From Anaerolineaceae bacterium UBA700 (lineage in GTDB: Bacteria; Chloroflexota; Anaerolineae; Anaerolineales; Anaerolineaceae), in assembly GCA_002298885.1 (NCBI GenBank), contig DBMK01000227.1:1-10080 (forward strand): a stretch of DNA of 10,080 nucleotides, in the 5' to 3' direction. Shown here piece by piece: positions 1 to 8,277 of this stretch. The position numbers and the translations under genes were made by a program. Each line of letters starts with the position of its first letter. The stretch's first letter is position 1. The notes under the pieces are model-generated. The model made no database searches. It saw only the letters and a program-made list of their open reading frames with translations, and was not told where the DNA came from.

Positions 1-87
1 TTGACAAAACGTATCCTGGCCCCGGCCGACCAAATGGATCACGCCCACCAAAATCCCGACTAAACCTTCGATCCTGCCTTTCTTCAA
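1..87 (-). CDS. Possible 5' end of a minus-strand gene running off the left edge (unknown product)
   Basis: An open frame of 29 codons runs from a TTG at 87 (minus strand) to the window edge without a stop. A strong purine-rich ribosome site (GGAGGAGGG, 95-103) lies 7 bases upstream, which is the main support. An in-frame CTG at 93 is an alternative start. The visible peptide begins with a basic stretch (KKGR) and continues with a small hydrophobic, Gly/Val-rich run (GLVGILVGVIHLVG), compatible with a first membrane segment. The product is not recognisable from so little sequence. A competing reading is a plus-strand gene ending at the TAA at 61-63; the two exclude each other. No convincing minus-strand promoter was found upstream. 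Confidence 0.3.
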   Translation of the reverse strand, partial: MKKGRIEGLVGILVGVIHLVGRGQDTFCQ

Positions 88-104
88 TTTCAGACCCTCC
101 TCCA

Positions 105-127
105 CCCCTCGCCCCACCCCGCGCCCC
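105..127 (-). other. Four-tetrad G-quadruplex motif
   Basis: On the minus strand four runs of exactly four G are separated by loops CGC, T and CGA, a textbook intramolecular G-quadruplex pattern with very short loops. It ends one base before the GGAGGAGGG ribosome-site sequence of the possible minus-strand gene. If that gene is real, the fold would lie in its 5' leader and could hinder ribosome access. If it is not, the plus-strand copy is simply a C-rich tract. Folding is inferred from pattern only. Confidence 0.5.
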
Positions 128-151
128 TGGACCCGCCCGTAACCATTACAT

Positions 152-184
152 AGACATCCGAAGTCTTGCAGACTTCGGATGTCT
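152..184 (+). terminator. Hairpin with weak T tail, possible terminator
   Basis: A perfect 15-bp stem (AGACATCCGAAGTCT and its complement) closes a TGC triloop. On the plus strand it is followed by CTCTTT, a poor but possible U tract. The minus strand has no T tract after it. It would insulate the lipoprotein promoter at 225-252 from transcription entering from the left. It could instead be a copy of a genome-wide palindromic repeat, because the stem is mostly A/T and C/G balanced rather than GC-rich. Confidence 0.45.
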
Positions 185-224
185 CTCTTTAATTATGTTG
201 ATAAATTCAGTCCAAATTGGGGGA

Positions 225-252
225 TTGTATTCCCTTTTACACGCGCTATAAT
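225..252 (+). promoter_or_regulatory. Sigma70-type promoter of the lipoprotein gene
   Basis: TTGTAT (225-230) is separated by 16 bp from a perfect TATAAT (247-252). Transcription would begin near 259, giving a leader of about 65 bases before the ATG at 324. Two CTTAAG palindromes (255-260 and 266-271) flank the predicted start point and could be an operator, but this is weak. The -35 box matches consensus only at TTG. Confidence 0.6.
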
Positions 253-323
253 ATCTTAAGACACGCTTAAGGGCGCTCAACTGGCGCCTTCAAAAATATC
301 AATAGCAATTTTAGAGGTTCTCT

Positions 324-872
324 ATGCGCACGAAAAAACTCGGTATTTTCTTAGTCCTCCCCCTGTTCCTCCTGGCCTCGCTCGCTTGCAGCCTTTCCGG
401 ATTACTGCCCGCCGGAATTGGCGGCGGCAGCGGCGGCAGCGCCAGCGGCACAACCATCGCCGACCTGTGGCCCGACGTACCTAAAATGAGCGGCATGACC
501 CGCATCCAGCAGGACGTCCCGGTTGAAATCCAACTGGCAGTTCAGGCCTTCTTTTCCGCCGCCTCCAACAGCCAGGGCAGCGTCAACTTCATCGCTTATT
601 CCACCAGCCAGAGTACCGCCCAGGTAGTCAGCTATTATTCGCCCGAGCGCATGAAAGCCGCCGGCTGGGATTCGGTCGACCAGTCCGGCTGCATTGCCGA
701 CACCAGCGCCACCTCCACCGTCCAGGGCGGCCTGTGCCTGTTCAGCCGCGATAACAAGGATAACAGCGGCGCCCTGCTGGCCATCGTCCCCACCTACGAC
801 AGCACCTCCAAAACGACCAGCGTCTTTTTCGGCCGCATCGACGTCAAAAATGTCAAAACCCCCACCCCTTAA
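324..872 (+). CDS. Small secreted lipoprotein of unknown function
   Basis: 182 residues. The N-terminus is a lipoprotein signal: MRTKK, a hydrophobic core (residues 6-20), and a lipobox-like SLAC with the lipidated Cys at 22. A Gly/Ser-rich linker (about 31-42, GIGGGSGGSASG) follows, then one small globular domain (about 45-176). Within it the stretch TAQVVSYYSPERMKAAGW (98-115) has the look of a helix (variable-YY...GW) common in small secreted domains that I cannot name. Cys123 and Cys138 could form a disulfide. The protein should sit on the outer face of the cytoplasmic membrane. The start is supported by AGAGG six bases upstream of the ATG and by the promoter at 225-252. The gene stands alone and converges on the ATPase operon, with which it shares a terminator; no functional link is evident. 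It is not recognised beyond 'lipoprotein'. Confidence 0.85.
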   Translation: MRTKKLGIFLVLPLFLLASLACSLSGLLPAGIGGGSGGSASGTTIADLWPDVPKMSGMTRIQQDVPVEIQLAVQAFFSAASNSQGSVNFIAYSTSQSTAQVVSYYSPERMKAAGWDSVDQSGCIADTSATSTVQGGLCLFSRDNKDNSGALLAIVPTYDSTSKTTSVFFGRIDVKNVKTPTP

Positions 873-882
873 GGGGATCCCT

Positions 883-961
883 TAATAGTGGAAATAAAAA
901 AATGCCGGGTTTTTTGGCGGGAACCGCCAAAAAACCCGGCATTTTTTTATTTCCACTATTA
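883..961. terminator. Bidirectional intrinsic terminator, 38-bp perfect inverted repeat
   Basis: Bases 883-920 pair without a mismatch with 924-961, leaving a three-base loop (GAA). The GC-rich core (TGCCGGG...GGCGG, 903-941) is flanked by A7 on one side and T7 on the other, so each strand reads as hairpin plus T tract. It can therefore end both the plus-strand lipoprotein transcript (stop at 870-872) and the minus-strand ATPase transcript. The outer 20 bp of each arm are AT-rich and go beyond what termination needs. The outer edge on the right contains the TAA stop codon of subunit D (959-961). Confidence 0.92.
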
Positions 962-1589
962 CACCTGCTTCGGTTTTGCCCTTGCGGCTCTGTGTTTGAG
1001 TAGCTTGAGGCGGAAGGTCTCCTCGCGCTCGCGCTCTTCGAGCGTGCTCACGATGAACCCCACCGTCTCTTCGTACTCGGGGATAAAAATGTGCTGCAGG
1101 GCGTTCACCCGGCGCTGGGTCTTGCGCAGCTCGTTGGCCAGGCGGAAAACAGCCGTCATCAGCCGCGACAGTTCGGGAATGCGCTCCAGCACTTCGCGGA
1201 ATGCGGCGTGCGCCTCGTCCAGGGCCGCCGAGGTATCCCCCAGCGAATAGGGCATCTGCGGCGGGCCGCCACTGGCTTCGATCAACGGCACCGCCACCCC
1301 CATGATGCCGCGGAACTTGAGCTGCACGTCCACAGTCTTGTGCGCCGCCAGGGCGGCCCACTCGACGTGTTCCTCGCCCATGGTCAACTGCGCCTTCTCC
1401 AGCGCCACGTACGCCTTGGCCTGCAGCTTCCACACTTCCTCTTGAAGCATGGTGGCGTCGTGCGCCAGGCGAATCAACTCCGTGGTCAGCACCTCGCGCT
1501 TGCGGTCCAGGATTTCGTACCCCTCCCGCGCGAACTCCAGCTCCTGGCGGATGCGGATCAGGTTGGAGCGCGTCGGGGGAATATTGATC

Positions 1590-1597
<8 letters not shown>
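959..1597 (-). CDS. atpD (ntpD): V/A-type ATPase subunit D (central rotor shaft)
   Basis: 212 residues, the usual size for the family. With subunit F this long antiparallel coiled coil is the shaft turning inside the A3B3 head. Family hallmarks seen are PTRSNL near the start (8-13), a long heptad-rich N-terminal helix, MGVAVP in the middle (99-104), and the C-terminal helix with KTQRRVNAL (159-167) and [13 protein letters not shown] (186-198). The start chosen is the ATG at 1597, giving [21 protein letters not shown] (1600-1607) is its ribosome site. A frame opening at a GTG at 1639 would add 14 unrelated residues and is rejected. The first eight bases overlap the end of subunit B (ATGCCTAA), so translation is probably coupled. 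It is the last gene of the operon and its stop lies inside the terminator palindrome. Confidence 0.96.
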
Positions 1598-3007
<1,410 letters not shown>

Positions 3008-3011
<4 letters not shown>

Positions 3012-4777
3012 TTATACTCCGTCTCCAGTTGGTCCATCTGCTCGTCGATCTGCTTGCTCACCTCGTCCAGCTTTTCCAGCGCGTCGTTGGTCACCACGGC
3101 TTTCATGCGGATCAGGGTATCTACCACCGGCAGCCGGTGGATCACCGAGATGGTGGCGCCGCGCTTGACGATGCGCAGCGCCCGGTGGTGGAATTGAAGG
3201 ATCAAGCCCAGCATGCGGATCTGCTTCTGGACCGTCGAATAAGCGTCCACGTCGTCCAGGGCGTTCTGCTGCAGGAAACCCTCGCGCAGCAGGCGGGACG
3301 TTTCCAGCGTCAGGCGCTGCTCGTCCGGCAGTGCATCAGGACCTACCAGCTTGACGATCTGGGTCAGGCGGTTTTCCTCGCTCAACAAGGCCATGGCCTC
3401 GTTGCGCATGGCGTACCAGTCCAGCCCGGTCTGCTCCTGCCACCAGCTTGCCACATCCTCCAGGTACTCGCTGTAGCTGTCCAGCCAGTTGATCGAGGGG
3501 AAGTGGCGGGCCGAAGCCAGCGATTTATCCAGCGCCCAGAAGCAGCGGATGAAGCGCTTGGTGTGCTGGGTCACCGGCTCGGAGAAGTCACCACCTGGAG
3601 GGGAAACCGCCCCGATAATGCTGACCGAGCCGAACTTGTCGTTGAGCGTCTCCACGTAGCCTGCACGTTCGTAGAATTCCGCCAGGCGGTTGGCCAGGTA
3701 GGCCGGGTAGCCTTCCTCGGCCGGCATTTCCTCCAACCGGCCGGAGACCTCGCGCAGCGCCTCGGCCCAGCGGGAGGTAGAATCGGCCATCAGCGCCACG
3801 TGGTAGCCCATATCCCGGTAATATTCGGCGATAGTGATACCCGTGTAAATACTGGCTTCACGCGCCGCCACCGGCATATTAGAGGTGTTGGCAATCAGCA
3901 CCGTGCGTTCCATCAGCGGCCGCCCATTGCGCGGGTCCACCAGTTGCGGGAACTCCTGCAGCACTTCGGTCATCTCATTGCCGCGCTCGCCGCAGCCGAT
4001 GTAGACCACCACCTGGGCGTCCGACCACTTGGCGATGCTTTGCTGGGTGACCGTCTTGCCGGCGCCGAACCCACCCGGGATGGCCGCCGCCCCGCCCTTA
4101 GACAGGGGGAAGAATGTATCCAGCACGCGCTGCCCGGTGACCAGCGGGCCGCCGGTATGCCCGCGGCGCGCTTTATAGGGCCGCGCCCGCCGCACCGGCC
4201 AGCGCTGCAGCATGCTCAGCTCGCGCTCGCCGTGCTCGGTCTGCACCCGCGCAATTGGCTCTTCGATGGTGTATTTCATCTCCGGGGCAATCCAGGTCAG
4301 CGTCCCGCTGACATCCGGCGGGACCATCACCCGGTGTTCGAGCGCTTCCGTCTCGGGCACGGTGCCCAGGATGGTTCCGCCGTGCACTGCGTCGCCAACC
4401 TTGAGCGCCGGCGTGAAGCTCCAGCGGTCCTTGCGATACAGTGGTGTCAGGTGCACCCCGCGCCCAATGAAAGAGCCGGTGCGCATCTGGATCACCGGCA
4501 GGGGGCGCTGGATGCCGTCGAAAATACTGTGTAGCAGGCCGGGGCCCAGCTCAACCGAAAGCGGCAGACCGGTGCCAAATACCGGAGCCCCCGGGCGCAT
4601 GCCCGAAGTCTCCTCGTACACCTGGATGGTGATGGTGTCCCCGTCCAGGCCGATCACCTCGCCCACCAGGTGTTCCTCGCCCACTTCCACCAGCTCCAGC
4701 ATGCCTGCGAAGCGCGAGCCGTGGGCCTTGATCACCGGGCCGCTGATCCACGTTACCTTTGCGATCTCCTGGCTCAT
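3008..4777 (-). CDS. atpA (ntpA): V/A-type ATPase catalytic subunit A
   Basis: 589 residues, normal length. It hydrolyses or makes ATP at the A/B interfaces and drives or is driven by the D-F shaft. The N-terminal barrel (about 1-75) is followed by the A-specific 'bulge' insertion (about 110-195), which separates this subunit from F-type beta. The P-loop is GGFGAGKT (235-242, Lys241, Thr242). GCGERGNEM (261-269) carries the catalytic Glu264, and [20 protein letters not shown] (331-350) and [13 protein letters not shown] (392-404) are family-typical, as is [10 protein letters not shown] (427-436). All catalytic residues expected by eye are present, so the enzyme looks functional. GGAG lies six bases before the ATG; the ATG overlaps the stop of E and the gene's own TGA overlaps the start of B, both as ATGA. 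Confidence 0.98.
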
Positions 4778-5394
4778 AATTTTTCTCCGATCAGCAGGCG
4801 GTACACCGGCGAGCGCAAATTGTTCTGCAGGCGTCCCAGGCGGGTTTCGAGGGTGTTATCGAACTGCAAATGGCCGTCTTCGGTCTCCACGATCACCCCG
4901 GTGCCTTTTTCGAGCGGCTTGCCCAGGCTGATCTTCGACCCAAATTCCTGCGCCAGGCCGGCCAGCACCGTGTCGGTGTAGTGCTTCTGGGTGACGGCAT
5001 CGGCCCGCACGGTCACATTGGCCGCCTTGAGCTGGCTCAAAGCCTCGCGCAGCAGGCGCAGCGCAATCTGCGGGTAATCCGTCCACTGCTGCACGCTGGA
5101 GATCTGCTTGCGCGAGGCTGCAAATACGTTGTTCAACAGCATCTCACGGTGCTCCAGCTCCAGCGTGCGTGCTTTCATCTGCGTCGTTGCCAGCACCTGG
5201 CCGCGCAGGCGGTCGGCGTCCTGGCGGGCGCGCCCCAAAATATCGGCCTTCTCGGCCGCTGCCTGCTCCTGGCCTTTTTTGCGGATCGCCTCAGCCTTCA
5301 GCTTGGCCTCGGCCACGGCCTGTTCGGCTTCGGCCTTGGCCTCGTTGGCCATGGCTCGCGAAAGGGATTCCATGTTTTCTTCTAACGATCTCAT
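4774..5394 (-). CDS. atpE (ntpE): V/A-type ATPase subunit E (peripheral stalk)
   Basis: 206 residues from the ATG at 5394. E pairs with the G/H subunit as the peripheral stalk that keeps the A3B3 head from turning with the rotor. The N-terminal half (to about residue 95) is an Ala/Glu/Lys/Gln-rich coiled coil; the C-terminal half is the globular head-binding domain with GTGVIVETEDG (164-174) and DNTLETRL (179-186), family hallmarks. The start is uncertain: the ATG at 5394 has only a weak AGAG two bases away, an in-frame TTG at 5409 would add five residues, and an ATG at 5373 would remove seven. There is a 56-bp gap after F and a 4-bp overlap with A. Note that the symbol atpE also names the F-type c subunit, which this is not. 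Confidence 0.93.
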   Translation of the reverse strand: MRSLEENMESLSRAMANEAKAEAEQAVAEAKLKAEAIRKKGQEQAAAEKADILGRARQDADRLRGQVLATTQMKARTLELEHREMLLNNVFAASRKQISSVQQWTDYPQIALRLLREALSQLKAANVTVRADAVTQKHYTDTVLAGLAQEFGSKISLGKPLEKGTGVIVETEDGHLQFDNTLETRLGRLQNNLRSPVYRLLIGEKL

Positions 5395-5450
5395 AACTCT
5401 GTCACCCAATCCATTCTTCTGCCGCCAATGGCACGCGACGGCCAGAACGT

Positions 5451-5756
5451 TTAAATCTTGACCCCAATCGCCCGGAATACAATATCGTTAAGGGAGGGCT
5501 GCTCAGGCTGCACCCCGGCGGGAGCCTGGATTTCGACGACCAGCGGCACCGTGCTGTGCAGTTGAAGCTGGTCCATCCTGGGCCGGATCATTTCCGCCAC
5601 GTCCCCGGTCACCAGGATGATGCCAATGCTCGCATCCCCCAGGGCCTTGTCCAGGGCCTGGTTGATCTCTTCCGCCGTGGCAACCGCCGTCCCGCTGACG
5701 CCCACCAGGCTGAAACCGAGCACCGCTTCCGGATGGCCGATGACCTGGATCTTCAT
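5451..5756 (-). CDS. atpF (ntpF): V/A-type ATPase subunit F (central stalk)
   Basis: 101 residues, typical. F is a small Rossmann-like protein that binds the D shaft and modulates rotation. Visible marks are GHPEAVLGFSLVGV near the start (GFSLVGV at 14-20), the core strand SIGIILVT (43-50) followed by GDVAEMIRPRMD, and the C-terminal DIVFRAIGVKI (91-101). It begins six bases after the stop of K and has no clear Shine-Dalgarno site; GGTAAG spanning the K stop is the best candidate, so translation is likely coupled to K. In many A/V operons F follows C; here it sits between K and E. Confidence 0.94.
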   Translation of the reverse strand: MKIQVIGHPEAVLGFSLVGVSGTAVATAEEINQALDKALGDASIGIILVTGDVAEMIRPRMDQLQLHSTVPLVVEIQAPAGVQPEQPSLNDIVFRAIGVKI

Positions 5757-5762
5757 GGGCGC

Positions 5763-6200
5763 TTACCGCTGCAAAATAATGAAGGCGATGATCAGGCCGT
5801 AGATAGCGATACCTTCGGCCAGGCCGACGAAGATCAGGGCGCGTCCGAATGCCTCGGGCTTTTCGGCAATGGCGCCGATGGCCGCCGCGCCGGAGCTGGC
5901 TACGCCGATGCCGCCGCCGATGCAGGCCAGGCCGGTCGAAATAGCCGCCGCCAGCGTCACGTAGGGGTCGCCCCCGGTCGCCTGGGCGCCCAGGCCGGCA
6001 GCCATGGCCGTGCTCGGCGAAGCCATCCACACGATGGCCACGCCCGCGGCCATCAGCAGCACGATGCCGTTAAAACCGTTCAGCCCCAGCAGCAAGCCCT
6101 TGGTGGCTTTGGTCAGGCCGTGCTTGCGTTCCTGGAAAAAATAGATAACGGCCGGAATAATCGGGATCAGTCCCACTAGAACAGCAGCGATCAGTATCAT
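5763..6200 (-). CDS. atpK (ntpK): V/A-type ATPase subunit K (proteolipid, c-ring) with extra N-terminal membrane hairpin
   Basis: 145 residues, four predicted membrane segments (about 1-22, 36-58, 81-106, 119-143). The second pair is a standard proteolipid hairpin: Gly-rich helix (GLACIGGGIGVASSGAAAIG), polar loop AEKPE (112-116), and the last helix with the ion-binding Glu129 in GLAEGIAIYG. The first pair has no glycine repeat and no carboxylate, and its connecting loop is basic (QERKHGLTKATKG). An Ala-rich stretch, STAMAAG (63-69), ends the second segment and resembles a signal-peptidase site, so the first hairpin could be removed. The residue after Glu129 is Gly, and I see no Gln in the partner helix, so the Na+ ligands of the Enterococcus subunit seem missing and H+ coupling is more likely (inference). 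AAGGAGAG (6206-6213) is a strong ribosome site. The preceding 74 bp are A-rich with a small hairpin. Confidence 0.95.
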   Translation of the reverse strand: MILIAAVLVGLIPIIPAVIYFFQERKHGLTKATKGLLLGLNGFNGIVLLMAAGVAIVWMASPSTAMAAGLGAQATGGDPYVTLAAAISTGLACIGGGIGVASSGAAAIGAIAEKPEAFGRALIFVGLAEGIAIYGLIIAFIILQR

Positions 6201-6246
6201 TGTTTCTCTCCTTAACCTTTTTTATTCTTACATCAATTTCTGTTTC

Positions 6247-6263
6247 TGCCAGCCGCGCCGGCA
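6247..6263 (-). promoter_or_regulatory. Hairpin and A-rich leader between subunits I and K
   Basis: On the minus-strand RNA a 7-bp stem (TGCCGGC / GCTGGCA, one G-U pair) closes a GCG loop, just after the stop of I (6275-6277). From here to the K start (6201-6246) the RNA is strikingly A-rich and unstructured, ending in AAGGAGAG. The surrounding genes are GC-rich, so the contrast is clear. Such a leader fits enhanced translation of the ring subunit, needed in many copies per enzyme. There is no U tract directly after the stem, so it is not an obvious terminator. Confidence 0.45.
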
Positions 6264-6274
6264 AGAACAAAAAA

Positions 6275-8227
6275 TTATTCCTCTTTTCCCGGGTAAAGCG
6301 TCATCGGCTCGAAGCGAACCCCACCGCCTTTGAAGAACTTGCTGAAGAACTCGTAGTACGACAATCTCATCGTCTGGATGCCCACGATCAGGCCCTCGAA
6401 CCCGGTGATGAATATGTTGCCGATGATAATCACGATCCAGTAGCCGATGCCGTGGCCCGGGCTGGACATCAGCGCCAGCGAGAAGATGGCCGCGCTCAGG
6501 CCGCCGTGCGCTACGGCAAACGCACCCACACGCACGTACGACAGGCTGTTGCTGACGTAGGTGATCACCGCCTCGAACAATTCAAAGAAGGCCTGGATCA
6601 GATAGGTGCCGATGCCGCCCTCGATCAGCGGCCGGTGGCCCTCCACCAGGTGGCGGAACACCTCGGCGAACATGATCGCGATCCCGGAGATGATCAGCAG
6701 CACCACGAACACCCCGGTCGGCACCGGGAAATTGGGCAGGGCGATGCTGCCGCCCGCGCCCAGCATGGACCAGTAGAATACCAGCCCGGCGATCCCGTTG
6801 TGGTCGAAAATCAGCGCGCCCCATTCTTTGGCCCGGATGGCGTTGTAAATGCCGATCAGGAAGCCGATGCTCAGCAGCACCAGCCCCGCTCCAACGGCAA
6901 TCACCAGGAAGGTGAGGATATTTTCGGTCGGGCGCATCCACAGCGGGTGCAGCACGTCCTCGAAGCCAAATACGCTGCCGTAAAGCACCCCGAACACGGC
7001 CGCCACCAGGCCGCAGGCGCTGATCAGGCCGCCCAGGCTGGCCATGGATTTCATAATCCGCTTGGTCGCAATCAGCCAGCCAAGCACAGCCAGCACCAAC
7101 CCCTGGCCCAGGTCGCCGAACATGGCCCCAAACAGCAGCGGGAAGGTGATTGCAATCAGCCAGGTCGGGTCCACCTCGCCGTAGCGCGGCCGGGCGTACG
7201 TGGTCACCAGGGATTCGAACGGCTTGAGCGCATTGGCGTGCTGCAGGTAGACCGGCACGTTCTGGTTATCCCCGGCTCGCCGGGTCGGCGTGGCCTCCAC
7301 CAGGGCCTCCTTAGAGGTCTGTTTGAGCTGCTGCTTGAAACTTTCCAGACTTTGGGTCGGGATCCAGCCCACCACCAGGTAGGTATAGCGGAGCTGGCCA
7401 AAACGCACGATGGCGTCCGTCATCATGCGGCTGGCTCGCACCTGCCACAGGAGATGCTGCAGCTCTTTGTGCCGCGCCTCGCCAAGCTTGGCCAGGGTTT
7501 TCTTCAGCTCCCCAACTAACTTCTGGCTGGCGTCGATGTCCCGCTTGAGCGTCTTGATTACCTCGGCTGGCGTGCCTTTGTAGCCTTCCGGCAGGCTCAG
7601 CGGGTTGAGGTAGGCGCTGCGCGCCGCCCGCTCCAGAATGTCGGCGTTGCTCTGCATCCCCGCCAGCCAGACCACCGAATTACGCGGGTCCTGGCGCAGC
7701 GGCAGGAACACGAACGGCAGCCGCGACAGGCTGGTCTGCAGCCGGTCGATGTTGGCCGCCGGCATGCTGCCCAGGATCGAGAATAAATAGCGTGACTGGC
7801 GCAGTTGGCTGATATCCAGGTCAATATCCCCAACCGGCTCCAGTTGGTGGATGGTGGCTTCGAGCTGCTCCTGCTTCTTGTGCTCGGCCGAGAGCTGGTC
7901 GGTGGACTGCTTGACTTCCTTTTCTATCTCGTCGACCAGCGGGCGAGCCGTATCCACGTCCACCATGCCCTCGAATTCTCCCTTGGGCGGGTGGCCTTCG
8001 TCAATCTCCAGCGCTGTCAGAATGGCCTGGATGCGCCGCTCCAGCCCGGCGTAGGCAGCCGCTTTCTCCTGCCAGGAGGTGTCCTTACCCGATTCCCTCG
8101 CCGCGCTCAGGTAGGCGCTGTCGGCCTGGTGAAAAATACCCCGCCCGCCCAGCATTTTCGTCACGGCCAGCATGTCCTTGGCCGGCACGATCATCTCGAT
8201 CTCAGTCATTTCTTGCGGAAAGAACAT
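6275..8227 (-). CDS. atpI (ntpI): V/A-type ATPase subunit I (membrane stator, a-subunit)
   Basis: 650 residues from the ATG at 8227, normal for the family. The soluble N-terminal half (to about 330) is a helical arm with coiled-coil stretches that docks the peripheral stalks; the C-terminal half holds seven or eight membrane segments forming the ion half-channels against the K ring. Marks: PLLFGAMFGDLGQGL (363-377), FGVLYGSVFGFE, FFELFEAVITYVSNSLSYVR with Arg566 matching the essential Arg of the a-subunit, the following VGAFAVAHGGLS, and GFEGLIVGIQTMRLSYYEFFSKFF with a second conserved Arg621. GGAG (8234-8237) lies six bases before the ATG. A TTG at 8239 would add four residues and an ATG at 8209 would remove six; neither has a comparable ribosome site. 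Confidence 0.96.
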   Translation of the reverse strand: MFFPQEMTEIEMIVPAKDMLAVTKMLGGRGIFHQADSAYLSAARESGKDTSWQEKAAAYAGLERRIQAILTALEIDEGHPPKGEFEGMVDVDTARPLVDEIEKEVKQSTDQLSAEHKKQEQLEATIHQLEPVGDIDLDISQLRQSRYLFSILGSMPAANIDRLQTSLSRLPFVFLPLRQDPRNSVVWLAGMQSNADILERAARSAYLNPLSLPEGYKGTPAEVIKTLKRDIDASQKLVGELKKTLAKLGEARHKELQHLLWQVRASRMMTDAIVRFGQLRYTYLVVGWIPTQSLESFKQQLKQTSKEALVEATPTRRAGDNQNVPVYLQHANALKPFESLVTTYARPRYGEVDPTWLIAITFPLLFGAMFGDLGQGLVLAVLGWLIATKRIMKSMASLGGLISACGLVAAVFGVLYGSVFGFEDVLHPLWMRPTENILTFLVIAVGAGLVLLSIGFLIGIYNAIRAKEWGALIFDHNGIAGLVFYWSMLGAGGSIALPNFPVPTGVFVVLLIISGIAIMFAEVFRHLVEGHRPLIEGGIGTYLIQAFFELFEAVITYVSNSLSYVRVGAFAVAHGGLSAAIFSLALMSSPGHGIGYWIVIIIGNIFITGFEGLIVGIQTMRLSYYEFFSKFFKGGGVRFEPMTLYPGKEE

Positions 8228-8233
8228 AAGTGT

Positions 8234-8237
8234 CTCC
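8234..8237 (-). promoter_or_regulatory. Ribosome site deciding the subunit I start
   Basis: GGAG on the minus strand, six bases upstream of the ATG at 8227. It lies inside the reading frame that opens at the TTG at 8239, so that longer start is unlikely. Confidence 0.65.
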
Positions 8238-8277
8238 AATAAACTTCAGACCGGTCCGATCTTATGCGTCCCGGTCG

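Noticed and set aside
1..63. C-terminal tail of a plus-strand gene ending at TAA 61-63
   Set aside because: Twenty codons without a recognisable motif; not excluded, but less supported than the minus-strand start with its ribosome site.
882..1433. Minus-strand frame inside and past subunit D, and a matching plus-strand frame from 888
   Set aside because: Both read through the 38-bp palindrome, which is why their ends look nearly identical; they are out of frame with subunit D and lack starts.
3029..4534. 501-codon plus-strand open frame opposite subunit A
   Set aside because: Antisense shadow of the catalytic subunit; composition is unnatural (His, Arg, Gln, Leu rich) and no family is recognisable.
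6200..7519. 439-codon plus-strand open frame opposite subunit I
   Set aside because: Antisense shadow with extreme His/Gln/Asp content; subunit I motifs on the other strand are unambiguous.
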